Assembly (NCBI GenBank): GCA_035235625.1
Contig: CP141150.1
Coordinates: 930,001 to 994,000, forward strand
DNA from: Saururus chinensis
Taxonomy: Eukaryota; Streptophyta; Magnoliopsida; Piperales; Saururaceae
Length of the DNA: 64,000 bases
Reading direction: 5' to 3'
A program made the translations under genes and the position numbers. Each line of letters begins with the position of its first letter. The stretch's first letter is position 1. The notes beneath the pieces were generated by a model. The model made no database searches and had not been told where the DNA came from. It worked only from the letters and a program-made list of their open reading frames with translations. This document shows, piece after piece, positions 23,830 through 35,172 of this stretch.

Positions 23830-26800
23830 TCTAACGCCCAAGATTTTTCATTACATTTTCTTTAAAATTCATGCAAATTTTTTGCAATATAACGACTGTA
23901 CATCATGGAAAATGTCTAATATGAAACATGCAATTTTATAATTTAAAGCATCAGACATCAATTTTTTCCATACAAATTTGTACTCATTTAACCATTGTAC
24001 GGCCAAACCAAATATCCTCAAGTGCTACTCGAAAACAAGTTTATGAAGTAAATTGCTATTATCATAGACTTTAAATACAAATCTCTCCCAAGCATCCCTC
24101 AGTGCAAGTCCCATAATAGTCCATAGTCTAATCCAATTATAAGTCGAGAAAGCATAAACACTTCAATCATCATCTCATCTAATACAAGAGATCGCGACAC
24201 AAAATAATACTCACGGTGAGTAAAAGATATACCTAAGTCAAAGGGAATCAATCCACTCCAGTAACGACCATCCATCTCCAGGAACTCTCCGACACAAACC
24301 TGCAAAAGCCTCCCAAAGGGCTCAAAAATAGTGTAATGAGTATTTTCATACTCAGTAGGAAAATACCCAGTAGGGGAGTTCCAAACAGTGAACTCAAAAA
24401 TCCATACATAGATGCATTCATGCAACTCAAACTTGAAACAGACATGCAGATAATAATCATGCACATATGCATACAATCATGCCAAATACATATTATGAAA
24501 CCAATCTTACACATGCACTCTTAGTTAAAGCCTCACAAACTTACTCATACAATTGTACACTTACTCATATTACTTACACATACTCATACAATCTTGCACA
24601 TCATCATCCGACCTTACTTGTACAATCTTACTCGTACGACCTTACTCGTACAGTCTTACTCATACAACCTTACTCGTACAATCTTACTAAAAAACATACG
24701 CTTACAGTCTTACTCAGAAACTTACGCTTATAGTCTTGCTCAGAAACTTATGCTTACAGTCTTGCTCAAAATGATACTCTTACAGTCTTGCTCAAAATCA
24801 TATTCTTACAGTCGTGCTTAGAATCATACTCTTACAACTATGCTCATACTATCGACAACTGAAGCCCACTACAATTAACAAGCTCCAATGTCGAAATGGA
24901 AAGGAATGCCACTGAGGCATCACCTTAACCTTCAGGTAGTGACTATATGTCATGGACTTTTCTAAAGGCAAGGCACACCAATGCTCATGGGGCACATGAT
25001 CAAATAAGAAAGAGCAGTTCCATGATACTACTTACTTGAGCGCACAAATATAAATACACATTAGGGCTCATACAATTGCCCACAATTTAGGGTTCTTATA
25101 GTGTCAGTGCCACTCTTGCGCAAAAATCATACAATGCCACTCTTTGGTAGAATCATACAACGCTCTCAATAGAACATCAAACGTCTAGGCTTAATACAAC
25201 ACATAGGCCAAATTGAAAATATACATCGCTCGCAACAGATCATCAGATGTCTAGGCTTAAATACAACACACAGACAACATCCTGCAAGATAAACATCATG
25301 ACAAGATATGAGAAATGTTCAGCCAACTCATTATTGGCTAGCTTAAACATGAAACATAATCCATCAAAACCCTTAGGTCTCAAACTCACAATGCTATCAT
25401 TAGCTTTACTTAAAATTCAAGTTTAAATTAAGTTATGTGGTACAATTAGGCACACAAATTCTCAAACATACAATGCTCTACTGATCAAACCAAAGTTGAG
25501 CTCGATCCAAAACCATAGTTCGTCAGGGTAGTAGACTTCACTTATCCCATCCAACTCACAACATAGCTCACTGTACACAAATCCTTACGTATTCATACAA
25601 TCTCTGCCATCTACCTTATGGCCAAATCATCTTTCGCGGACGTCATCAAAATAAACTCCTCAGTGCCAACCCCATTTATTACCCTTTTACTTATACTTAA
25701 CTTATTATGCTTACTTTTTACTTCATAATTTATACGTTATGCTTATATAATTATGCAACATTCTTACTGTCTAACAATCCCTTAACATACACTTCAATCT
25801 AAACCAATCCATTCCAATCCTCACCCATTAAACTTGCATCCTTTGTCTTCCGTCATATGGCCACACATCCTCAACATATCCGTACGAAATCCTCTGCCAC
25901 CTCTTACCATCCATCTCTCATACTTCTGCCTCCCCTACACATACACATATCCATAGCACATGCATATAGCCATTATATATACGTATGTCCATCGCACATA
26001 CTTTCATACACACAATTCCATGTATAGCTTACCAACATACTTTCTAGCCATCACTAGTGCACACACAATCTACATACGTAGCTTACCAACATACTCGCTA
26101 GCCATCACTAGCACACACATATATTCTCCACATACATAGCTTACCAACATACTAGCTAGCCATCACTAACACACACATGCATCAACCATTTTTAGAGCTC
26201 ACATGGATGTCATATGCATTTCAACATGGCATAATTTGTCCTCGTACGTCATGAAAACGGATCATAATTTAACATTCAAAGCATTGAATCATAAATCCTA
26301 GCATGCTACTACACATTCAAAGCATGCTCTCATAAAATTATAAGTTCAAAGCTCCTTTACCTCGTAATCATGATTTTTAATGGCAAGCACATGATGGTGG
26401 TGGCATCGGTTGTAACACCCCGACCTGAAAACCGACCCGAGTCAAGGGTTCACATGGGATAGCCCGCACTCCAGGCTATCCCAAAAATGAATAAAATAAA
26501 ACACAAACTAGGAGCGGCGGACTCTGAGTGCGGGAGTCTTCATGTTCCTCTAAGCGCTAAAGAACTTTAGCTCTCCATTGCACGTAGGCCAGAACAAACC
26601 TAATTATATATCTAGTTTAGATCGGGCCAACGTTGCCTTGTCGTTGGTTGCCTATGTACGTATCGGATAACATCCATGATGTTACTCCAATATGATCGGA
26701 TTCGTATGTAGTTCTGCCTATCGCTACTACACACATCAGATCGTACAAAAATATATACATATACCTAAATATTTAATCAGGATTATACGAAAACCGATAA

Positions 26801-29800
26801 ATTGCCGAAACACACATCTCTCTCTATCATAGAGACAATCACACGACCACCATACACCTCGCTCTACCCCAGAGCAGATCCACCACATACACATGTCTCG
26901 CTCTATCACTAAGCTGAGACCGCACACACTCTACATGTCTCGCTCTACCCCAGAACTAGATGGAACACAATCACAAGTCTCGCTCCATCACTGAGCTGAA
27001 ACTGAACACATACCACACGTCTCGCTCTTTTCCCTGAGCGTGATGGAACACATCATGGCATACAAGCATATATCATATCTACACATATTAAAACATAGCA
27101 TATCAAGGTATAACACACATCCTAATTTAGCATATGCAACTCTATAATTTAAATGGGAGGTTAGAAACGCTTACTCCTTTGATGTTCCGCAAGGTAGCGG
27201 CATTCGAGGTTGCTCGTTCCTTTTGGGCATCCTCCCCCTTTGGATCTAGCAGTAGCGAATGGAGCCTCCTCTAGCCTCCGCATGTTCCTCGCCTTGCACA
27301 GAAGAAGACACACATATGCTCCCCTTCTCGAAGACTCTTCTCGTTTTCTATGCCCATGGGCAGCGGACAGAACCTCCCCTACTCGGGGATGTTCCTCATA
27401 TTATGTGGCCCTTCGGTGGAGGGCAGAACGTCCCCTATTACAGGCCACCTTACTTGATTTGGCCCAGTGACAGAGGGCGAAGCCTCCTCTCTCTCCGGGC
27501 CATCTTTCACTCTCTTTGGGGCACGACATCGGCAAATACGTGGCGCACCTGTAGGCCGCAGACAAAACCCCCTTACCTGGGGACACTTTCTTTTTTTGTG
27601 CTCATAAGCAACAAACAGAGCGTCCCTTTCCCCGGGGCGTTTCTCACACTGCGTGGCCTTTCGGTGGAGGACAGAGCCTCCCCTACTCCAGGCCATGACT
27701 CTCGATGCAGCCCGGTGATGGAGGACGGAGCCTCCTCTCTGTCCCCAACCATTTCTCTCTCTCTCTCTTGGGGCAGGAGAGTGGCAGATAGAGCCTCCTC
27801 TTGCCCTGGGTCGTTTCCCCTTCTAGGGATGCCAACTCAAGGAATGAATCATGTCATTACATAGATCACCCTCGAATTAGCTAGGGACGCCTCAAGAACG
27901 GAAGAAAACAGACTCAGAACGAGTCAAAAAATTTCTCTAGAAGATTGAACATAATTTGAATTTATAGAGGAGAAGAGCGTGAGCGTACAAAACGCCCCAC
28001 CCCAGGTGTGCCATGCATCGCGTGGGGCCTGGCCCCATGCCGTGTTGCTCCCGCGGATGCATGGGATGACGTACGGGATGCGGCCCCTTGGTGTCGGCGC
28101 TAATGCGAGCTATTTTGTCCTCTCCTTTTTTAAAATATTTTTCCCATAATATTTTATTCCAAAAACACCCATACTTCAACACGTGATAACTTCCTACCCC
28201 GAAGTCAGAATCGCGCATTCTTTGTACAGATAGACTCGTATTGACGAGCCCTTCGAAACAAGACCACGCATGGGTAAGTTATCCCCTTCTTTTTAAGTAT
28301 GTCTTGCCTATGTGGCATGCTTTCTGAGGTCGTAGCTTTTGCTCCTGATCTCCGTTTAACATGTTCTTCAATTCGTTAATCTCGTTACTCTAAGTTCTAC
28401 CCAAGTACAAGGATTTCACCTAATGAAACCCCCTAATACCGATCTAAAGTTTCTGAATTACCCTTAACCCCCTGGTTAAGTGTAATCGAAAAATAGGTCA
28501 TTACATTGGTGGAGGAGTTGGCGGCCAAAAGCATAGCCAAGTTGAAAGAGCTATTGTCTCGAGGGTTTAGAGAAGTGCCGGAAGTACTCACGGCCAAACA
28601 AGGTGACACAAACCAATGCAGCAAAATCTGCAATCAACGGGGCACACTAGGGCAGCCAGGAGAAAGGCCGTGCCAACAAAAATGGCAAGTACGACCAAAA
28701 GTCAAGATGGACTAACTGAAGGTCGGCCGGCGGCTGAGAAGTACTCGGTCGGCCACAAGACTTGGAAATCGGCCACATATAGCACCCAACGGTGTTGATT
28801 TCAAGTCTACAAGTGCCCACATAAGGGCGAGGGAGTGGGGCGACACTCTAGGACGGAGGAGAGGTGGAGGAGGGCTCTGGTGTCAAATCCATTCAGTGGC
28901 AAAGCCATCCGATTATCAGGCGGCACAAGCGGCACCTACGCCCTTAAACACATGCGTGGCCACATGCACACATGGCCAAAAAGGGCCACTCTAGGGGGAG
29001 ATGGGTCGGACGGTGATGGCCCAAGACCCACAAAAGGGCAACTGAGCTTGGGCCAGGAGGTGGTGGTTAACCGAAATGACAACATCACCGTTCGCCACCT
29101 ACAACCAACACATTTGGTGCAGGTAGTTGTGCATCTCGCATGGCAAAGGGTAAAGGGATGCCTCAGAGTCGAGAAGTGGCTGAGCAAAGGCCCCGATGAA
29201 ACAAGGCTGACCTAAGGCTGGCCAGAGGCCAACCGGAAACCGGTGGCATCATAGTGGCAAAATATCCACGGAGGGTCATACAGGCAATACCCAAATCAAG
29301 CATAATGGCGAAATAGGACGATAGGGGCAAAGTGGGGTTGAAAGCGGTAACCCCCATCCGACACTGGGTCGAGGTAGGCTGGACTAGACTAGGGTGGTGG
29401 CCATACCTTTTCCAACCCCAGGATGACCGAAAGGAGGTTATTGTTAGGCTGGATGATAACCAAAAACACCAGCGTCTCAAAAATATATCGGACAGTAAGA
29501 AGAAGAAGAAAAACCGAACAAAGTACTGGTAACTCACGAAGGAGCAAGGAGAGCACAGAGGCTGCTCTAGCCAGTGCCTATGAGTTCTTAGCGGCCAAAT
29601 GAAGGTACGTCTAATTGAGGGTGGCCGCAAACAGCAGCAAAATCGCCCTCCTAAGGCCCAAAAATGAATTTAGAAGGTGAGAAAAACTGAGGAAAAGACT
29701 CATACCTCATGGAGGAGCAAGGAGGACATAACGACGGTTATAGCTGGTAACAACTGACTCGTGGCGGTAAGGCGAAGTGGATCCCAGCAAGAACTAGCAA

Positions 29801-30184
29801 AATCTGATGATGGAGGAGGGACAACGGAGCAACCGAAAACTCACTTGGGTTTCTCTCAAAGTTATTGGACGTCAAAAGTTTTCTGGACGTCGAGTTTTCT
29901 AGAATCTGATCGATGGATTTCAGATTTATATATCCTTTTTTTTCCTTTTATGTTCCTAGCATGCGTTAACCTCTTGTTTATGCGTCACACCTCCAAATTT
30001 TGCCTCAAAAGTGCGTGTTGAGGCCAGTGGCCCACGACTAAGCCCCACACCGACTCTAAGCATATAATACTAAGGTTAAATATGTAGATATAAATATATT
30101 GAAGTGTCACATTTTCCCGCTCAAAATTATCATAAAAATAGCTAAAATTTCACAAAAAATGGTAAAAAAATCAGGGACATTACA
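23830..30184 (-). mobile_element. Long LTR family A copy 2, interrupted by another LTR
   Basis: Reverse-complemented, the right end reads TGTAATGTCCCTGATTTTTT and continues with GGGGCTTAGTCGTGGGCCAC, matching copy 1 (GGGGCTTAGTCGCGGGCCAC near 3662). The left end reads AATCTTGGGCGTTAG in the same sense and is somewhat degraded. The motif CCTACTGAGTATGAAAATAC (reverse-complemented, about 24340) and all the tandem arrays of copy 1 are recognisable. No target duplication is clear. Without the nested LTR it is about 4.26 kb. Divergence from copy 1 and the lost duplication suggest an older insertion. Confidence 0.75.
26411..28505 (-). mobile_element. Solo LTR (2.1 kb), family C, nested in long LTR copy 2
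   Basis: The plus strand runs from TGTAACACCCCGACCTG to AATAGGTCATTACA, flanked by TCGGT and TTGGT (4 of 5 match). Removing it rejoins host sequence that matches copy 1 around 5780-5840, which proves the insertion. Near its 5' end it shares the core ACGGAGATCAGGAGCAAAAG with the LTRs at 19668 and 21632. A block of GGGGAGGCTCTGTCC-type sub-repeats fills 27190-27850. No coding internal region is present. Confidence 0.8.
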
Positions 30185-33070
30185 TCTACAAAGAACAAAA
30201 TTTACACATACCTTTCGTTGTTAAGTATACTTAGAATATGAAACTCCATACTAGGAGTCTCATATTGGAGCTCACACACTCAACTAATATATTAAACTAC
30301 CACCAATTCAACCTTTGTCTTTGCTTGAAGCCTGCGCCACCTCATCCACCATAAAATAAGGGCTAATGGACACTAGTGTTGAAATCTTGATTGCCACGAT
30401 TATCAATACCTCCTCTATTATACTGTGTGGAATTAGTAATCTTTTTATACTCTTTACCATTTCTATTTGAACTTGACTCTTGGGCTAGGGGAACAACTCT
30501 ACATAACTCCCATCCTTATAGAGCTAGAAGATCATGATTCTATTTTATACCATACTTTTCTGTTATTTGTGACTAAATGACTCACTTGAGAAACCAATAA
30601 GGCACTAGGAATCTCAAAATCTTTGTGCTATATGCATTAGTTCAAGGTTACTAAATCATCGCATTACATGGTTTCATGCACATGCTTTAGGGTTTACTAA
30701 CCCTTAATTAGTACATGCGTACTCAATATCCCACACACATCATAAAATCCTTGATAATCATGCAAATATAAGTAATTGCTATATAGTTTATTCTTTATTA
30801 ATAAAATCTTTGCCTTGAGGTATAATCGGTAACCTCATTGATAGGTTGGTCATATCACTGATGATTATTGATAAATCCATTGACATGTCAAACCCTCGTA
30901 CACAATGTGATGACTAGATAAGTCTACCTCACCAATAGGTCAGCCAGATCACCGATGACCATTAGTAGATCCACCAACATGCTAAATGCTCACTAACAAT
31001 GGGTTGGATAGATAAGCCCACCTCATCGACGACTTATTGACGTGTCGACCTCATTGCAGATGACCAATCAACATGCATAGTTCTGCATACATGTAAGGGC
31101 ACTACTCAACCTCTTCCTTCTACCGATGCAATCATCAATACATCAGTGTCCTCACTAATGATCGGGAAAAACATTATCAAAGTCTCCCCTTCCTTCCCAA
31201 CTTGAGAGCAAAATGATTCCACTTGCAAAACAAGTATCACAAAGGATGCTGATAAGTGAGATTGCAAAACAAAAACTGCGATAACAAATACAACAATGGA
31301 ATACAAAATAATTCAAGTCAATATACCTTTCAACTTATCATAGTTACATCCAGACCAAAAAAAGAGAAGAAACAAAAGGTTCACTAAGACTCAGTAGTTA
31401 CATCTAGGAGTCTAACCACCCTCACTATATTATAATCTACCACAAGTCATTTTCACATTTTCCCTAAAGTCAATGCCTAGATCTACTCATGCCATGAAGC
31501 AAAGGATAAAATATTAGGTACGAATAGGGTACTAATGTGGCAGTGCCTATCACCAATCAAAAATTGACTTGTTCACATGTTTTTTAGTTAACTCCTTAAA
31601 AATAGCCTACTTAATATGAAACATGGTAATATCTTAAATCCTAATTGGTGACAGGCATGCCACGTTGGTACCCTACTGGTACCTAATATTTTTCTGTAGC
31701 AAAGGCCCACAAGGGCTCATAGACTTAAGTGCTTGAGATATTGACTTCTATGATCATTAAAACCTCTTATATTGCATTGTGCTAGACCATTTATTTTTTT
31801 TATGTTATGATCTTTTCGAACTTAACTCCCAAACAAGAAGAACAGCTCTACACACAAACTCTTACTTTTAAAAATCTAAAAGACCATAATCTATTTTCAT
31901 CCTTTTTTTTTTTCTACTTGGCTAAAATAACTTACTTTTATAGCAAACCAAAGATTAAGATCTTTTATCCTTTGAGTGTCAAATGAATTGGTCAAGGGTG
32001 CATAATCATTAAAATAATTTATACATGTATATAGTTTGCTCACCCTAATATCATACATGTATATCTTACATACATTCACATATTTTTTATGCACAAAAAC
32101 CATAATATTATATTTCTTATAAATAATATATATTATAATAAAAATCATACTCAAGAACTATAAACCGATGCACTATTAGTGATGTCACTGGCATATGCAT
32201 TAATAATTATTGAGATCTTATTATCGCATCAAACCCTTGCCGACAATAAGTAAAAGGTCGAAGCACATCTTGTCAATCCTACAACCGATGCATCAATTAC
32301 ACTACCTATTCGATAATAACACCAACGTAACATAACATGTTAATATTAATATTTTTTGATCTTCCTCCTAGTATCGATGAGGTCATCAATAGGTCTACCA
32401 CTCGTTTCAATAATATGAAATAACCAGAGACCAGACTGATTCCCCGATTACAGAGACCTTACAAGGTCGCCGACGTGTTGTGAATATCTGCTAATGTGCG
32501 GCTCCTGCTTTTGGCGTTATACTCCCACCCCGGTCGAGCTATACCCGTTAAAAAGAGGTATGCAGTCATTTTTTGGCCGTCACAATCATCGACAACGATA
32601 GTACTCTGCATAAAAATTTCATAAATTCATTCATATGAAACATGCACGACAATACATATATCAATGAATTGATATATGTGGATCCATCCCATGAATTGTA
32701 TACTAGAAGTATACGTGCAGCATCACTCCCGAGGAAAAGAATTTGCGTTGTTTAGTTTCTATACATGATATGAACATCACGTGTTTCTTCTGTTCTAAAC
32801 CATACATTACTCATAGTTTATTCATCCAATTGAAATGAATGCATAAAATAAACAGGTAACACCTCCCATAAGAAAAGCAAAAAACAATTTAAGTCATTCC
32901 AACCATGAAATGATTCGAAAAGTTTTTTTTTCTTACCAACAAAAATTATATATATTTTTAATTTAAATGTATGTGTTTCCCATCAATTAATAATAGAAAA
33001 ATACCTACTTTTTAAAATTTTATCGTTAATATATCCAGGTTGTTTTTTCCTTTCCAACATATTTTTATAA
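30185..33070. other. Spacer with a degenerate direct duplication of ~1.35 kb
   Basis: Sequence at about 30300-31060 recurs, diverged, at about 31690-32420. Anchors are GAACTTGACTC versus GAACTTAACTC, ACAACTCTACATAACTC versus ACAGCTCTACACACAAACTC, and a following 93-base minisatellite-like segment (ATAGGTCAGCCAGATCACCG type, about 30837-31060). It may be a decayed tandem duplication or two ends of an old element. No gene is seen. Confidence 0.45.
31508..31692. mobile_element. Inverted-repeat MITE-like element (~185 bp)
   Basis: The left arm starts AAAATATTAGGTAC. The right arm, reverse-complemented, reads AAAATATTAGGTACCAGTAG. The arms pair over about 55 bases with scattered mismatches (shared GTGGCA and CACCAAT blocks). 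The target duplication cannot be separated from the A/T ends. Confidence 0.6.
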
Positions 33071-33071
33071 T

Positions 33072-34521
33072 ACTCTATTTGTCTTAAATTAATAGCTCTA
33101 TTTAACAAAAAAACTTGTTCCATGTTAATGACTCTATTTTGTTAAATTTAAATAATTGAGTACTTAAAAAATAATATTATAAGTTTTTTTTCCTTTTTCT
33201 TAGATATGGTATTGAGCATTCAATATAAATTATTATTTTTTTAAAATATAGCTATAAATATAAGACAAAAGAAATACAAAGTTTTTCTACATTACCTTTA
33301 ATTTGTATGAGAAGTGCAATACTATCTCTATTTTTTTATTAAAAAGACAATAATATTAAAACTACCTTTATCTTCTCCTTTTTTGTGTCAATGCCCTAGC
33401 TTCGTATAACCCTATTCAAGGTGTAATGTGTAAGAGGCTATTCATACCAATGCAGGGATAGAGATCAAATAAAGATGAAGGAGAAGAAAGATAAAAAATA
33501 TTGCCTCCATCACCACATTATTAGCTGTATTTAAAAGATAATTATTTTTATTAAAAAGTGAAGCCCACCTCTATGAGAAATGAAAATAAGCTTACTATAC
33601 TTATTTTTAAGTACTCAACATCTTAAATTGAACAAAACAAAGTTATTAATATAGAACAATAATTTTTTGTCAAATGAAGCTATTAACTTATGAGGGAGGG
33701 AGTATTGTAGCATTAGACTACATCTTATAAGGGCATGTTAGATAAAAAATTTCATTATATGGCTTGTTGGAATCATGACAAAAAAAAATGTTGGAAAGAA
33801 AATAATTAATGTGTGACTATGCAGTAAAGGAACATAGTAACTTAAATATATTTAAAATAAGAATTTGGAAAGTAAATATTTTAATTCAAACTTCCTCCCT
33901 CTTAAATTAATAGCTATATTTGGTACCCTTTGTTATATATTAATAGTTACATTTAAAAAAATAGTAATTTTTATTGATTAGTGAAACCCACACCTAAGAG
34001 AAGGAAAGATAAACTTATGATACTCTTTTTTAAATACTCAATTACTTAAATTTAACAAAATAGAGCTATTTATATGTATTTTTTTTTATAAATGGAGCTA
34101 TTAATTTAGTACATATGGTATAGTTTTTATTGAACGGTGAAACCCACATCAAAGAGACAATAAAATAAACTTATAATATTTTTTTAAGTACCTAATTATT
34201 TAAATTGAATAAAATAAAATAATTAATATAAATTAACAGTTTTACTAAATAGAGCTATTAATTTGAGACGGAGAAAGTACTAATTACACTAAAATATTAA
34301 AATAGTAATATTTACTCTCTCTGTCGTATATTAATAGCTATATTTAAAAAAATAATAATTTTTATTAAATAAAAAACTCACTTCTAAAATAAGAAAAAAT
34401 AAACTCACAATACTCTTTTGTAAATACCTAATCACTTAAATTGAATAAAATAAAATTATTAATATAAAATAATTTTTTTATTAAATATAGTTATTAATAT
34501 AAGACAAGAGAAAATACTAAT
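33072..34521. mobile_element. Cluster of about five Stowaway-like MITEs
   Basis: Related AT-rich units lie at about 33072-33281, 33484-33704, 33891-34120, 34121-34282 and 34313-34521. Common features are termini like CTCCCTC...TTAATAGCTATATTT and AGCTATTAATTTGAGACGGAG, and an inner phrase GTGAAACCCACATC. Some adjoin or run into each other. Further relatives lie at 17466, 56090 and 57270. None has coding capacity. Confidence 0.65.
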
Positions 34522-34828
34522 TTACACTTATGCATATTTTTTTCAAGATAAGAAATAAATCGTTAGAAGGGGAATGTCTCGTACTCAATCAATGAGGGGT
34601 CCAAGTCTTGTGGGTGCACCTGATCAAGTGTAACCCCCTGCCCCATCCTTAATTCCGTGGGTCCCAATGCAGACTACTTATTAGCAAATTAGAAGACTAC
34701 TACGAGGCGCGAGTTCAGCCATGGGACGGTTTAACGTGAGCCCCGCCAGAGCCCGGCTGCCCCAGCCATGACGGAGACCGATTAACCGGGGTTGAACCCG
34801 GGGGTCGACCACCGACCCTAGGGTTAGG

Positions 34829-34854
34829 CCCCCCCCCCCCCCCCCCCCCCCCCC
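34829..34854 (+). repeat. 26-base poly-C run
   Basis: An uninterrupted C homopolymer is followed by (AC)n. It sits about 320 bases upstream of the HUA2 ATG in a GC-rich island within otherwise AT-rich DNA. Its exact length may be unreliable. Confidence 0.9.
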
Positions 34855-34976
34855 ACACACACAGTTACAGACTCCCCCAGGCCACCACGCCTCTCCCCTC
34901 CCCTCCTCCACCTCTCTTCCCTGATTCCTCTCCCCTCTCTGCCCCCTCCGACCGAAATCCCAGCCCCGGCATTTCA

Positions 34977-35033
34977 ATGCGGAAATCCAATTCCCCCCGC
35001 CCGGCTCCCGATTTCCGACTCCCGCCGTGGTAG
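34977..35033 (+). other. Upstream ORF in the HUA2 leader
   Basis: An 18-codon open frame (ATG to TAG) ends 139 bases before the HUA2 ATG, in a GC- and CT-rich stretch that is probably 5' UTR. Whether it is transcribed or translated is not known from sequence. Confidence 0.35.
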
Positions 35034-35172
35034 CCGCTCCGGCTGCCGGTTCTCCCCCTCTCTCGGCGCCGCTGCCCCGGAGGCGGGGGCGTCTTGGAGT
35101 GGGTCGATTGTTGATTGCCTGAGTGGGTTGTTGCTAGGCTGAAGTGAGGTTGGGGCTAGGGTTTTTCCCGCC

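Noticed and set aside
27210-27864. 201-codon and shorter frames
   Set aside because: They fall in GGGGAGG-type sub-repeats inside the family C LTR and look like chance open frames.
28835-29630. Frames of 126 and 155 codons on opposite strands
   Set aside because: They lie in the GC-rich part of long LTR copy 2, with no protein similarity.
3523-30184. The two long LTRs as the two ends of one giant element
   Set aside because: They lie in opposite orientation, a complete STT3 gene sits between them, and the first has its own target duplication.
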